From Clostridiales bacterium (GTDB lineage Bacteria > Bacillota > Clostridia > Christensenellales > Aristaeellaceae), in the NCBI GenBank assembly GCA_012512355.1, contig JAAZEI010000219.1, positions 1 through 5,450 of the forward strand: a DNA stretch of 5,450 bases, written 5' to 3'. This document shows, piece after piece, positions 1 to 5,450 of this stretch. A model generated the notes under the pieces. That model worked only from the letters and a program-made list of their open reading frames with translations. It was not told the DNA's origin and did no database searches. The first letter of the stretch is position 1; every line of letters begins with the position of its first letter. The translations under genes were made by a program, and so were the position numbers.

Positions 1-298
1 CACCCAGGGCCTTGCCTTTGATATCCCAAAGTGCCTGGTCAATGCCTGCAATCGCGCTCATGACTTCCGGGCCGCCGCGGTAAAAGCCGCCGCGGTACAT
101 CACCTGCCACAAATCTTCAATCCGGCTGGGATCTTTACCGATGAGGGTATCTCGAAATTCATTGACAGCAGCGCGGACTGTATCTGCCCTGCCTTCAATG
201 ACAGGCTCTCCCCAGCCATCAATGCCCTCATCTGTTGTTATCTTCAAAAACAACCAGCGAGGCGGTACCTTGAACAGTTCCATCCCGGTAATTTTCAT
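1..298 (-). CDS. dgoD: D-galactonate dehydratase, N-terminal fragment (cut by window edge)
   Basis: This is the first 99 residues of a cytoplasmic enolase-superfamily (mandelate racemase/muconate-lactonizing) enzyme, which dehydrates D-galactonate to 2-keto-3-deoxy-D-galactonate. The visible part is the N-terminal capping domain, which shapes substrate specificity. It starts [15 protein letters not shown] and carries the stretches WGEPVIEG (29-36), LIGKDPSRI (52-60), DLWQVMYR (62-69) and [16 protein letters not shown] (81-96), which closely match what I recall of Escherichia coli DgoD. The family is about 380 residues long, so roughly a quarter is present, and the catalytic metal ligands and bases lie beyond the left edge. 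The ATG at 298 has a strong SD (GGGAAGGGAGA, 305-315) 6 nt upstream. The gene lies 60 bp after the HD-domain gene with no convincing terminator between, so it is probably the fourth gene of that operon. Related acid-sugar dehydratases (for example rhamnonate or gluconate type) are less likely given the N-terminal match. Confidence 0.9.
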   Translation of the reverse strand, partial: MKITGMELFKVPPRWLFLKITTDEGIDGWGEPVIEGRADTVRAAVNEFRDTLIGKDPSRIEDLWQVMYRGGFYRGGPEVMSAIAGIDQALWDIKGKALG

Positions 299-358
299 AA
301 CAAATCTCCCTTCCCTATTCAGTCATCAACACAAAAGATCAGGGTGTCGCTGTACCTG

Positions 359-940
359 TTATTGATCCGGAAACACTTTGCCAAGCAGCTGTACATATTC
401 CTGCATCGCCGGATATTCATCAAGGACAGTCAATGCGTTTGCGATACCCGTATAATACCATTTATGCTCGCTCTTGTCTTTTTGATTGAACCTTTCCCAC
501 AGGGAATCACCGAACATTAGCTCGTCCCGGTACATTGCCCGCAGGTTGCTGAGCTTATCGCCCAGTGTCAAAATCTTATGCTCCTTGCTGCAAAAGGGAT
601 CGTTCAAACCATCCAGTGTCATCCTCTTGCGATCTTTCCAGCTCCCGGCGGCATCTTGCTGCTTTATTTCACTTTCTTCCATCACCAGACTGGAAATTTT
701 CTCTCCAAATAGGTCATGAAGCAAATCGGGACTGACCCCTTCGCAATCCTCCAGTGTATCGTGCAGTACGGCGGCCGCAATCACCTGTCTGTCCTCCGTC
801 ATGGCAGCTACAATGGCGGCAGCCTCCAGGGCATGAACGATATAGGGAATGTTGCTCCCTTTTCGTACCTGACCGCTGTGCTGTTGTGCCGCAAAACAAA
901 TGGCTTTGGCTAAAAGATCGTCATAATTATTTTCTGTCAT
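359..940 (-). CDS. HD-domain phosphohydrolase, MESH1/SpoT-like (putative (p)ppGpp hydrolase)
   Basis: This is a 193-residue soluble protein with the fold signature of the metal-dependent HD domain of RelA/SpoT and stand-alone MESH1-type hydrolases. Visible motifs are H21 followed by QVRKG (24-28), PYIVH with H36, LHDTLED with H60-D61 and E64-D65, and LGDKLSNLRAM with D128. H36, H60, D61 and D128 are the expected Mn-binding set. The length matches MESH1-like single-domain proteins (about 180 residues), and there is no synthetase or TGS domain. A C-terminal WERFNQKD...HKWYY stretch (148-163) is, to my knowledge, typical of a common Firmicutes HD family whose substrate is not established. By family, the enzyme could remove the 3'-pyrophosphate from (p)ppGpp or hydrolyse another nucleotide; the exact substrate is inference. 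The ATG at 940 has GAGGG (945-949) 4 nt upstream. The gene starts 50 bp after the histidine-phosphatase stop and precedes dgoD by 60 bp, so it is likely co-transcribed with both. Confidence 0.85.
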   Translation of the reverse strand: MTENNYDDLLAKAICFAAQQHSGQVRKGSNIPYIVHALEAAAIVAAMTEDRQVIAAAVLHDTLEDCEGVSPDLLHDLFGEKISSLVMEESEIKQQDAAGSWKDRKRMTLDGLNDPFCSKEHKILTLGDKLSNLRAMYRDELMFGDSLWERFNQKDKSEHKWYYTGIANALTVLDEYPAMQEYVQLLGKVFPDQ

Positions 941-990
941 ATGTCCCTCGTTTGTCTTTGGTCAGGAAGCATTCTGAATATACTCCTTTA

Positions 991-1698
991 TTAACCGACA
1001 ATGTTTTGCGCGAGCCCTCTTTCATTGATTTCAAGCTCCGCCAAGTCGATGTGGGGCGTTTCACTCATCCCTATCATGCGTGGTATGGCATATTGGCCGG
1101 ACCTGCGCTCCATGCTGACAGTGGTGATCGAAGAGCAGGCCTGCCACAGCCCGGCCCATGCCGCCTGATAGGGGAAATTCAGCAGATGCGCCAGCCAGGA
1201 AGTCCCAAGACCCTGGTGGCAGAAGACCGCCACACGGTCATCACTGGGACGATTCACACGGTACAAAGCGCCTTGGCGTTCATAGCCATGGTCTTTGAGC
1301 AGCGCGTCAGAGCCTTCCTCCATCTCCCGGATGAGGGCCGCGAAACGCGGATCGTCGAAATATTTCTGGTCCTTCCACCCTTCATATCGAGGAACGGGCT
1401 GCAGCGCATAGCTCACTTCGCCCGGCAGGGTAAAGGGCGCTGCTCGGCCAAAGCCTTCAATGTCATAATAAACGCCTGTGAGTTCCCTTGCCCAAGGCAG
1501 CACCGAAACCGGAAGTCCCAGTTTTTTAGCGCTTGGCATGGAGGTTTCTCTCGCGCGCCCAAGCGGTGATGTATACAGGTGGGTCAAGCCAAGGCGGGGA
1601 AGATAGTCTGCCAGCGCTTCAGCCTCCTTCTTCCCTAGTTCTGTAAGAGAATCCTTCTCATAATCAGGATCGCCGTGCCGAATGATATAAAGCCGCAT
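991..1698 (-). CDS. Histidine phosphatase family protein (phosphoglycerate-mutase-like)
   Basis: This is a 235-residue cytoplasmic member of the histidine phosphatase superfamily (branch 1, cofactor-dependent PGM/phosphatase type). The N-terminus MRLYIIRHG holds the phospho-accepting His8 with Arg7. SPLGRARET (about 44-52) supplies the phosphate-pocket arginine, RELTG holds the likely acid/base Glu72, and the second catalytic His is His161 in FCHQGLGTSW. The length and the lack of the longer mutase insertions favour a phosphatase over a glycolytic mutase; the substrate cannot be read from the sequence. GTG at 1701 and ATG at 1698 are adjacent in frame. I chose the ATG because GGAGG (1706-1710) lies 7 nt before it but only 4 nt before the GTG, and because MRLYIIRHG is the usual family start. 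Either choice overlaps the stop of the upstream phosphodiesterase gene (by 1 or 4 bp), so the two are translationally coupled and probably act on linked steps. There is no signal peptide. Confidence 0.9.
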   Translation of the reverse strand: MRLYIIRHGDPDYEKDSLTELGKKEAEALADYLPRLGLTHLYTSPLGRARETSMPSAKKLGLPVSVLPWARELTGVYYDIEGFGRAAPFTLPGEVSYALQPVPRYEGWKDQKYFDDPRFAALIREMEEGSDALLKDHGYERQGALYRVNRPSDDRVAVFCHQGLGTSWLAHLLNFPYQAAWAGLWQACSSITTVSMERRSGQYAIPRMIGMSETPHIDLAELEINERGLAQNIVG

Positions 1699-2960
1699 CA
1701 CTTTTCCTCCAATATTTCATTTAAAATAAGCCCCTTTGCATCCGCCGGACCATCAATACTGAGCAATCTGCATACAGTCGGCGCAAACTGGGGCAAGGTC
1801 GTCCTGTGGGTGACTCGCAGGCCCTGTTCGATGCCTTTTCCGTAAAATGCACAAAAGACATGCATGATGCTTTCTTCCATGCCTGCGTGGGAGCCGCCCA
1901 AAAATTCATTGACTTCAACGCCGCCCAGAAAATAGGGTGAGCGCGACACAGCGTACACATCACAGAAGCCTTTCCATGAACCGTAGGCTTGCTGCTGTTG
2001 CTCATCAAGACAGCGGTCAATAAAAGCGAGGCTGCGAATGGATTTAAGAACACGTTTTCTGATCTCTGCATCAGGTGCCTGCAAATAATACAGCTGGGCC
2101 TGCGTCCCCATCAGCATGACAAGAGCCTGAGCATCTGCCGGCACTGTGTCGTGCATGCTTTTGAGAAGATAGGCATCAAGCCCTGCACTTCTGATGGCTT
2201 CCATCAGCTCAGCCCCGCGCGGCACCCTCGCCTCTTCCCTGCTAACACCAAAAGCAGCAGTGGCATAAGGCATGCCGCCGTGGTCAGCCGCCAGCGCAAA
2301 GGTCGTGTCCGGCAATTCCAGCAGTTTTCCCAGGGCTTTGTCCATCCGCTGCACGGTATAGACCAGGTTTTCGTACCATTGGTCCAAGGTTTTTGCGCGC
2401 TGAAGCTGCGGATAAGGCAATCTCTCCCCGTTATGGCAGACTGTGTCAATGTCATCCGCATAAATGGACAGAAAGTTTGGCCTCTTTTGTATGGTGACCA
2501 GGACATCCCCCGAAGGAACTGCCTCACCCTCCAGGTAACTCAGCAGCAGCTCCACCCGGGTTTCAAAATTAGGCAGGCTATTTTGGATATAGGGATTGCT
2601 GGCATCACCCGGTACACAGCCGCGATTTTCAAAATACCAGCCATGCACCGAGGCGCAGGAAAGTCCCCGGCGAAGGGCTGCCTCTGCGATACTCTCGCAT
2701 AGGTTCAGGCGGCCGGTCATCACAACTTTCTTTGTGTTCTTATCAAAATAAGCATAGCAGTTTCCCGTTTTCTCAGGCCAGGCGCCTGATACCAAGGTCT
2801 GCTGCATGGGGTTGGTGATGGCAGGGATGCCGCAATAATGGTTTTCAAGGCTAGCTCCAAGGGCAATCATGCGGTCAAGGTTTGGCGTCCCCGCCCCAAC
2901 AGTTCTCGCTTTTTCATACCAATGTCTGGAAAACCCATCCCAGTTGATGTATAGAAACAT
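1698..2960 (-). CDS. Alkaline-phosphatase-superfamily phosphodiesterase (nucleotide pyrophosphatase/NPP-like)
   Basis: This 420-residue protein belongs to the type I phosphodiesterase/nucleotide pyrophosphatase branch of the alkaline phosphatase superfamily, two-zinc hydrolases of phosphodiesters or phosphomonoesters. The complete metal/nucleophile set is visible: D8 (NWDGF), nucleophile T49 in ITNPMQQTLVSG (aligning with TFPNHYTLVTG of classical NPPs), D172 and H176 in DDIDTVCHNG, D226-H227 in AADHGG, and H358 in GGSHAGM. This spacing matches active NPP enzymes. Unlike most NPPs there is no signal peptide or membrane anchor: the protein starts MFLYINWDGF, directly in the first core strand, so it should be cytosolic. 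The substrate is unknown. ATG 2960 has AAGGA (2966-2970) 5 nt upstream. It is the first gene after the intergenic promoter and its stop overlaps the histidine-phosphatase start. A 2,3-bisphosphoglycerate-independent mutase or phosphopentomutase relative is possible but fits less well, because the NPP-type Thr nucleophile block and length match better. Confidence 0.87.
   Translation of the reverse strand: MFLYINWDGFSRHWYEKARTVGAGTPNLDRMIALGASLENHYCGIPAITNPMQQTLVSGAWPEKTGNCYAYFDKNTKKVVMTGRLNLCESIAEAALRRGLSCASVHGWYFENRGCVPGDASNPYIQNSLPNFETRVELLLSYLEGEAVPSGDVLVTIQKRPNFLSIYADDIDTVCHNGERLPYPQLQRAKTLDQWYENLVYTVQRMDKALGKLLELPDTTFALAADHGGMPYATAAFGVSREEARVPRGAELMEAIRSAGLDAYLLKSMHDTVPADAQALVMLMGTQAQLYYLQAPDAEIRKRVLKSIRSLAFIDRCLDEQQQQAYGSWKGFCDVYAVSRSPYFLGGVEVNEFLGGSHAGMEESIMHVFCAFYGKGIEQGLRVTHRTTLPQFAPTVCRLLSIDGPADAKGLILNEILEEK
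1706..1710 (-). promoter_or_regulatory. Shine-Dalgarno deciding the histidine phosphatase start
   Basis: GGAGG on the minus strand is 7 nt before ATG 1698 and 4 nt before GTG 1701. The ATG fits better. The site lies in the last codons of the phosphodiesterase gene, so ribosomes finishing that gene can re-initiate here. Confidence 0.7.
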
Positions 2961-3087
2961 GGATTTCCTTTCTGATGAATAGTATTATTTTACGGCGCAA
3001 ATCTAAAAACAGTTATTTTTCCATTTCTTTAAGTCAGGTTCTGTTCCTCAAAAGCTCAATATACATTAGTTTTGGCATCGCACAAAA

Positions 3088-3116
3088 ACTATAGCTTACC
3101 TCATGACAATATGCAA
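3088..3116 (-). promoter_or_regulatory. Candidate sigma-A-type promoter for the phosphodiesterase-phosphatase-HD-dgoD operon
   Basis: On the minus strand, TTGCAT (3111-3116) and TATAGT (3088-3093) are separated by exactly 17 nt. The -10 matches 5 of 6 consensus bases, and the -35 matches mainly in TTG. Transcription would start near 3081 and give a leader of about 120 nt before the ATG at 2960. It sits just downstream of the terminator of the previous unit, where a new promoter is expected. A second, poorer candidate overlaps downstream: TTGTGC, 16 nt, TATATT. Confidence 0.5.
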
Positions 3117-3131
3117 TCAAACAAGAAAACA

Positions 3132-3152
3132 ACCCTTTCGGAGCAAATGGGT
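3132..3152 (-). terminator. Weak second hairpin, possible back-up terminator
   Basis: On the minus strand ACCC-(A)-TTT and AAAGGGT pair around the loop GCTCCG, with one bulged A, followed by the interrupted T-rich run TGTTTTCTTGTTT. It lies about 10 nt after the strong terminator. The bulge and broken T tract make it marginal; it could instead be incidental. Confidence 0.25.
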
Positions 3153-3161
3153 GTGCATTGT

Positions 3162-3197
3162 AAAAAACTATCCCCTGACGAATGCATCAAGAGATAG
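3162..3197 (-). terminator. Rho-independent terminator after the deaminase gene
   Basis: On the minus strand, CTATCTCTTGA (3187-3197) pairs with TCAGGGGATAG (3168-3178) around the 8-nt loop TGCATTCG. This makes an 11-bp stem with two G-U wobbles and no mismatches, followed directly by six T residues (3162-3167). It lies 60 nt past the deaminase stop and should end the transporter/deaminase transcript. Confidence 0.88.
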
Positions 3198-3256
3198 CTA
3201 TGTTATAAAAAGCAAAAACGGACAATAAAACTTCTTCTCCTTCATTCCTTTATCCT

Positions 3257-4156
3257 TTAAATTTCCTCAGCTACTTCTTTCTTTAGCAAATCCATGACCT
3301 TGAAGGCAGCGTCCCTGTCCAAAACAACCATTCCCTGGGGAAGCAATTTCATGACAGTCGCCGGGATCTGCTCTGTTGGCGGTGTTCGATAAATCTTTTC
3401 GATGATGTCTGCTTTGTGAGGCCCACCTGCCTGTAAAATCACCCTGCCTGCACCAAACATATGGTGAACTCCCAGCGTGATGCCTCTTGTAAGTGTCATA
3501 CCGCCCTTGAAATATTTCTGACCGACCTGCATGGTGGTGTCATCGAGCTCAACCACCTTTGAGTACTGTGAAAAGTTACTGCCTGGCTCGTTGAGACCCA
3601 GATGGCCATTCATCCCCAAGCCTAATAGCATGACATCGATGCCGCCATTGGCAAAAATGACGTCATCAACTGCCTGGCAGGCAGCATCAAGGTCATCTGC
3701 ATGGATATCGAAGCGAGTCACGCGTTCATCAGGGATATCCAAGGGCTCATAAAAATTCTTTCGCATGAAAGCATCGCAGTTCTCACTTTCATCAGCAAGA
3801 TCCAGCCATTCGTCCAGCGCCACAAAACGAGATTTTGAAAAGTCAACTTCATTTTTATCCGACATCCTTTTTAATATGCGGAATGTCTCAAGCGCGGTAC
3901 TTCCGGCAGGTAAACTGATTAAGGCATCGGGCTTATCGCGCACAGCCTGCGCCACCAGCTGGGCGCTTTTGCGGCTCATCGATTCAAAGTCATCTTCCAG
4001 GTAGGTTTTTGGAAGTCTCAAGGGCATCACAGCACCTCGCTGCATGGCAGTCGCTTCCATACAATGGGCCATATCACCCGTTTTTAGATTGTGGGCAATG
4101 CAGGCTTTACAATTTCCATGGTATTTGCAGATGATATAAGGACAGGTACAGCGCAT
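3257..4156 (-). CDS. Glucosamine/galactosamine-6-phosphate deaminase (NagB/AgaI family) with Cys-rich N-terminal domain
   Basis: This 299-residue protein has two parts. Residues 1-34 form a compact Cys/His-rich module with C3, C5, C10, H13, C16, C19, H22 and C32, including YHGNCKAC (12-19), which looks like a small metal-binding knuckle. Residues about 44-299 form a full hexosamine-6-phosphate isomerase/deaminase domain: phosphate loop LPAGSTALE (82-90), ALDEW with the general-base Asp115, and LGLGMNGHLGLNEPG (178-192) with His185 and Glu190, then RGITLG (224-229). These blocks, especially the LDEW, NGHLGLNEPG and RGITLG wording, resemble AgaI (galactosamine-6-phosphate) at least as much as NagB (glucosamine-6-phosphate). 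The reaction would convert an amino-sugar 6-phosphate to a ketohexose 6-phosphate plus ammonia in the cytosol. The position equal to E. coli NagB Asp141 is Asn183, as I recall for AgaI and some Gram-positive NagB proteins. The start is ATG 4156; an in-frame TTG at 4162 would add two residues. It follows the permease closely and precedes a terminator. Confidence 0.88.
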   Translation of the reverse strand: MRCTCPYIICKYHGNCKACIAHNLKTGDMAHCMEATAMQRGAVMPLRLPKTYLEDDFESMSRKSAQLVAQAVRDKPDALISLPAGSTALETFRILKRMSDKNEVDFSKSRFVALDEWLDLADESENCDAFMRKNFYEPLDIPDERVTRFDIHADDLDAACQAVDDVIFANGGIDVMLLGLGMNGHLGLNEPGSNFSQYSKVVELDDTTMQVGQKYFKGGMTLTRGITLGVHHMFGAGRVILQAGGPHKADIIEKIYRTPPTEQIPATVMKLLPQGMVVLDRDAAFKVMDLLKKEVAEEI

Positions 4157-4163
4157 ATTCAAT

Positions 4164-5066
4164 TTATCCTTTCACGGCGCCCATCGCCAGGCTTCTGGTA
4201 ACATTCTTGCTCAAAAAGGCATACATAACCAAAGTGGGCAGCGTAGCTGCTGTCAGACCAGCACCAATAATGCCCCACTTGGTAAAATACTTGCCCACCA
4301 TGTCATTGACGCCTACTGTCGCAGTTTTTATTTTATCAGAACTGATAAAGGTGATTGCCAGCATCAATTCATTCCAGGATGACAAAAAGGTGAGGATCGC
4401 CACTGTCGACAAAATGGGAGCTAACATCGGCAGTATGATCTGGTAAAATATGCGATAGATGGAGGCACCATCAATGAAGGCTGCCTCCTCCATTTCCCGG
4501 GGCAAGGCCTCCAAAGTGCCTACCATGAGCAGAATCGCCGTGGGCATGGCAAAGGCCACATAAGGCAGCACAAGCGCCCAGTAGGTATCCATAACAAACT
4601 GCAGATTTAGGTACAAAGGCAGCAGCACCGCATGGATGGACAGCATCATCCCAATTAAAAAGATGGTATAGACCACCTTGCTGAGTTTCCACTTCATACG
4701 CACAATGGCGTAAGTTGCCATCGCTGACAACAGCAATGTGAAAAAAATGGTCAGGGAGGTCACAACGACACTGTTAAAAAGGTAGGTGCCCATGTTGCCT
4801 TTGGCAAACACCTCCGTGTAATTCGACCATTTCCAATTTTGGGGCAGTCCCACGGTGTTGCCGCCAAAAATCTCTGCATTGGTTTTTAGTGAAAAGGTCA
4901 CCATCCAGTACAGCGGGAAAATCTGAATGATGGTTACTAAAAATAGAAATGCCGTCATCAAGGGATGATTTTTCCCTGACAGCTTACTTTTGGCCCAGGG
5001 CCGTTTGCTGATTCTGCTCATTTGTTGATCAGATTTTATTGTTTTTTTGTCTGCCAATTTATTCAC
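4164..5066 (-). CDS. Carbohydrate ABC transporter permease, MalG-type (CUT1 family)
   Basis: This 300-residue integral membrane subunit of a binding-protein-dependent sugar importer has about six predicted membrane segments, near residues 36-58, 97-121, 131-150, 160-183, 214-240 and 268-286, after a basic cytoplasmic N-terminus. The ATPase-coupling EAA loop is clear at about 193-213 (EEAAFIDGAS followed by IILP), and the protein ends with the MalG-like NVTRSLAMGAVKG. An open frame extends upstream to an ATG at 5126, but the start is placed at GTG 5066: it forms a GTGA overlap with the stop of the preceding permease and has GAGAGGA at the ideal distance (6 nt). The extra 20 upstream residues lie inside the other permease gene and show no family similarity. 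The substrate is not readable from the permease; the adjoining deaminase suggests an amino sugar or an oligosaccharide containing one. No ATPase gene is in the window. Confidence 0.93.
   Translation of the reverse strand: MNKLADKKTIKSDQQMSRISKRPWAKSKLSGKNHPLMTAFLFLVTIIQIFPLYWMVTFSLKTNAEIFGGNTVGLPQNWKWSNYTEVFAKGNMGTYLFNSVVVTSLTIFFTLLLSAMATYAIVRMKWKLSKVVYTIFLIGMMLSIHAVLLPLYLNLQFVMDTYWALVLPYVAFAMPTAILLMVGTLEALPREMEEAAFIDGASIYRIFYQIILPMLAPILSTVAILTFLSSWNELMLAITFISSDKIKTATVGVNDMVGKYFTKWGIIGAGLTAATLPTLVMYAFLSKNVTRSLAMGAVKG
4167..4172 (-). promoter_or_regulatory. Shine-Dalgarno for the deaminase, inside the end of the permease gene
   Basis: AAAGGA on the minus strand lies in the last codons of the permease gene. 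It is 10 nt before ATG 4156 and only 4 nt before TTG 4162. Both distances are off-optimum, so the exact start (two residues' difference) is uncertain. ATG is preferred on codon type. Confidence 0.5.
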
Positions 5067-5450
5067 GCCAAATCCTCTCTGCGCCCTGAAAATATTTTCT
5101 GTACCAGCAGCGTAAACACCAAACACTCGACCACAATTAAAATTGCAATAGCGCTTGCATACCCATACTCGTTGGTGGTAAATATTTTGGTGAACATTAA
5201 CAGGGAGGGCACAACCGAGGCCTGTACAGGACCGCCCTTGGTCAAAATATAAATCATATCAAAGGATTTGAGCGAGCCTATGATAGCGAAAATGACAGTA
5301 GCTTTGATCATCGGAACGATCTGAGGGATGATGATGCGAAATACCAACTGTATCTTACTGGCACCGTCTACGCGGGCAGCTTCCAAAACATCTTCACTGA
5401 TGGACTTTGCTGAAGAATAATAGAGCAGCATATGATAGCCGATATACTGC
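5063..5450 (-). CDS. Sugar ABC transporter permease, MalF-type (CUT1 family), C-terminal fragment
   Basis: This is the C-terminal 128 residues or so of the partner permease; the 5' end lies beyond the right edge, and the reading frame stays open to position 5450 (residues QYIGYH precede the first internal Met at 5431). It shows the EAA coupling loop (EAARVDGAS followed by IIIPQI), then a membrane segment, the family-typical FDMIYILTKGGP block, and a final membrane helix (roughly AIAILIVVECLVFTLLV) before the polar tail. The tyrosine/glycine-rich sequence just before the EAA loop also matches MalF/UgpA-type permeases. It would pair with the MalG-type protein to form the membrane channel; the two genes overlap by 4 bp, which implies coupled, stoichiometric translation. 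The substrate-binding protein gene normally precedes this gene and is expected outside the window. Confidence 0.93.
   Translation of the reverse strand, partial: QYIGYHMLLYYSSAKSISEDVLEAARVDGASKIQLVFRIIIPQIVPMIKATVIFAIIGSLKSFDMIYILTKGGPVQASVVPSLLMFTKIFTTNEYGYASAIAILIVVECLVFTLLVQKIFSGRREDLA
5073..5079 (-). promoter_or_regulatory. Shine-Dalgarno deciding the GTG start of the MalG-type permease
   Basis: GAGAGGA on the minus strand ends 6 nt before GTG 5066, whose last bases form the TGA of the upstream permease. This favours the GTG over the upstream ATG at 5126, which would create a 64-bp overlap. Confidence 0.75.

Larger units (their letters stand above)
2961..3256. other. AT-rich intergenic region between two minus-strand transcription units
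   Basis: This gap of about 296 bp separates the deaminase stop from the phosphodiesterase start and is visibly richer in A/T than the flanking genes. In minus-strand order it contains a very short ORF with an SD (3198-3245), a strong terminator (3162-3197), a weaker imperfect hairpin (3132-3152), a candidate promoter (3088-3116) and a leader of about 120 nt. I see no tRNA, no known riboswitch and no long inverted repeat in it. Confidence 0.8.

Noticed and set aside
299..358. Possible terminator between the HD gene and dgoD (CAGG...CCTG followed by ATCTTTT)
   Set aside because: Only about four base pairs form around a long loop and the T run is broken, so read-through into dgoD is more likely.
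754..1569. A 271-codon plus-strand open frame
   Set aside because: It lies opposite the HD and histidine-phosphatase genes, whose motifs are unmistakable. Its translation is rich in Arg, His and Pro with no recognisable domain, which is typical of an antisense shadow.
1989..2702. A 237-codon plus-strand open frame
   Set aside because: It is antisense to the NPP-like phosphodiesterase with its complete active-site set. The translation shows no domain and no convincing SD.
3039..3083. Leader peptide MPKLMYIELLRNRT on the minus strand in the phosphodiesterase leader
   Set aside because: There is no SD before its ATG and no run of regulatory codons; the open stretch is short enough to be random.
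3072..3086. Possible catabolite-responsive (cre) element TTGGCATCGCACAAA near the inferred transcription start
   Set aside because: It misses two conserved positions of the usual consensus and lacks the expected symmetry, so it cannot be told from chance.
5067..5126. Twenty-residue N-terminal extension of the MalG-type permease starting at ATG 5126
   Set aside because: It would overlap the upstream permease by 64 bp. GTG 5066 has a well-spaced SD and the usual 4-bp coupling overlap.
1..5450. CRISPR arrays, insertion sequences, tRNA/rRNA genes, phage or attachment-site signals
   Set aside because: No spaced direct repeats, terminal inverted repeats with a transposase, cloverleaf folds or integrase genes were seen on either strand.

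Overview
All supported genes lie on the minus strand, so transcription runs from high to low coordinates. Moderate GC, strong purine-rich Shine-Dalgarno (SD) sites, tightly packed operons, GTG starts, a CUT1-type sugar ABC transporter and a Cys-rich domain of a style I associate with anaerobic Firmicutes together suggest a Bacillota (clostridial or similar, possibly gut) chromosome. This taxonomic call is inference; no marker gene is present.

Region 1 (5450 down to about 3160) is the distal end of a sugar-uptake operon. It holds the C-terminal part of a MalF-type permease (cut by the window edge), a complete MalG-type permease, and a glucosamine/galactosamine-6-phosphate deaminase of the NagB/AgaI family carrying an unusual Cys/His-rich N-terminal domain. 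The two permeases overlap by 4 bp (GTGA). The deaminase follows within about 10 bp. A convincing rho-independent terminator at 3162-3197 ends the unit. No substrate-binding protein or ATPase is in view.

Region 2 (about 3160 down to 2961) is an AT-rich intergenic stretch with the terminator, a plausible sigma-A-type promoter (3088-3116) and an untranslated leader of roughly 120 nt.

Region 3 (2960 down to 1) is a second transcription unit. It encodes an alkaline-phosphatase-superfamily nucleotide pyrophosphatase/phosphodiesterase (NPP-like), a histidine phosphatase translationally coupled to it, an HD-domain hydrolase resembling stand-alone (p)ppGpp hydrolases (MESH1/SpoT HD fold), and the N-terminal third or less of D-galactonate dehydratase (DgoD), which runs off the left edge.

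A reasonable inference is a catabolic locus for galactose-type or amino-sugar compounds: an imported sugar, a hexosamine-6-phosphate deaminase, and galactonate dehydration. Three soluble phosphohydrolases of unknown substrate are embedded in it. The parts most worth a second look are the Cys-rich domain fused to the deaminase, the coupled phosphodiesterase/phosphomonoesterase pair without signal peptides, and the alarmone-hydrolase-like protein within a sugar operon.
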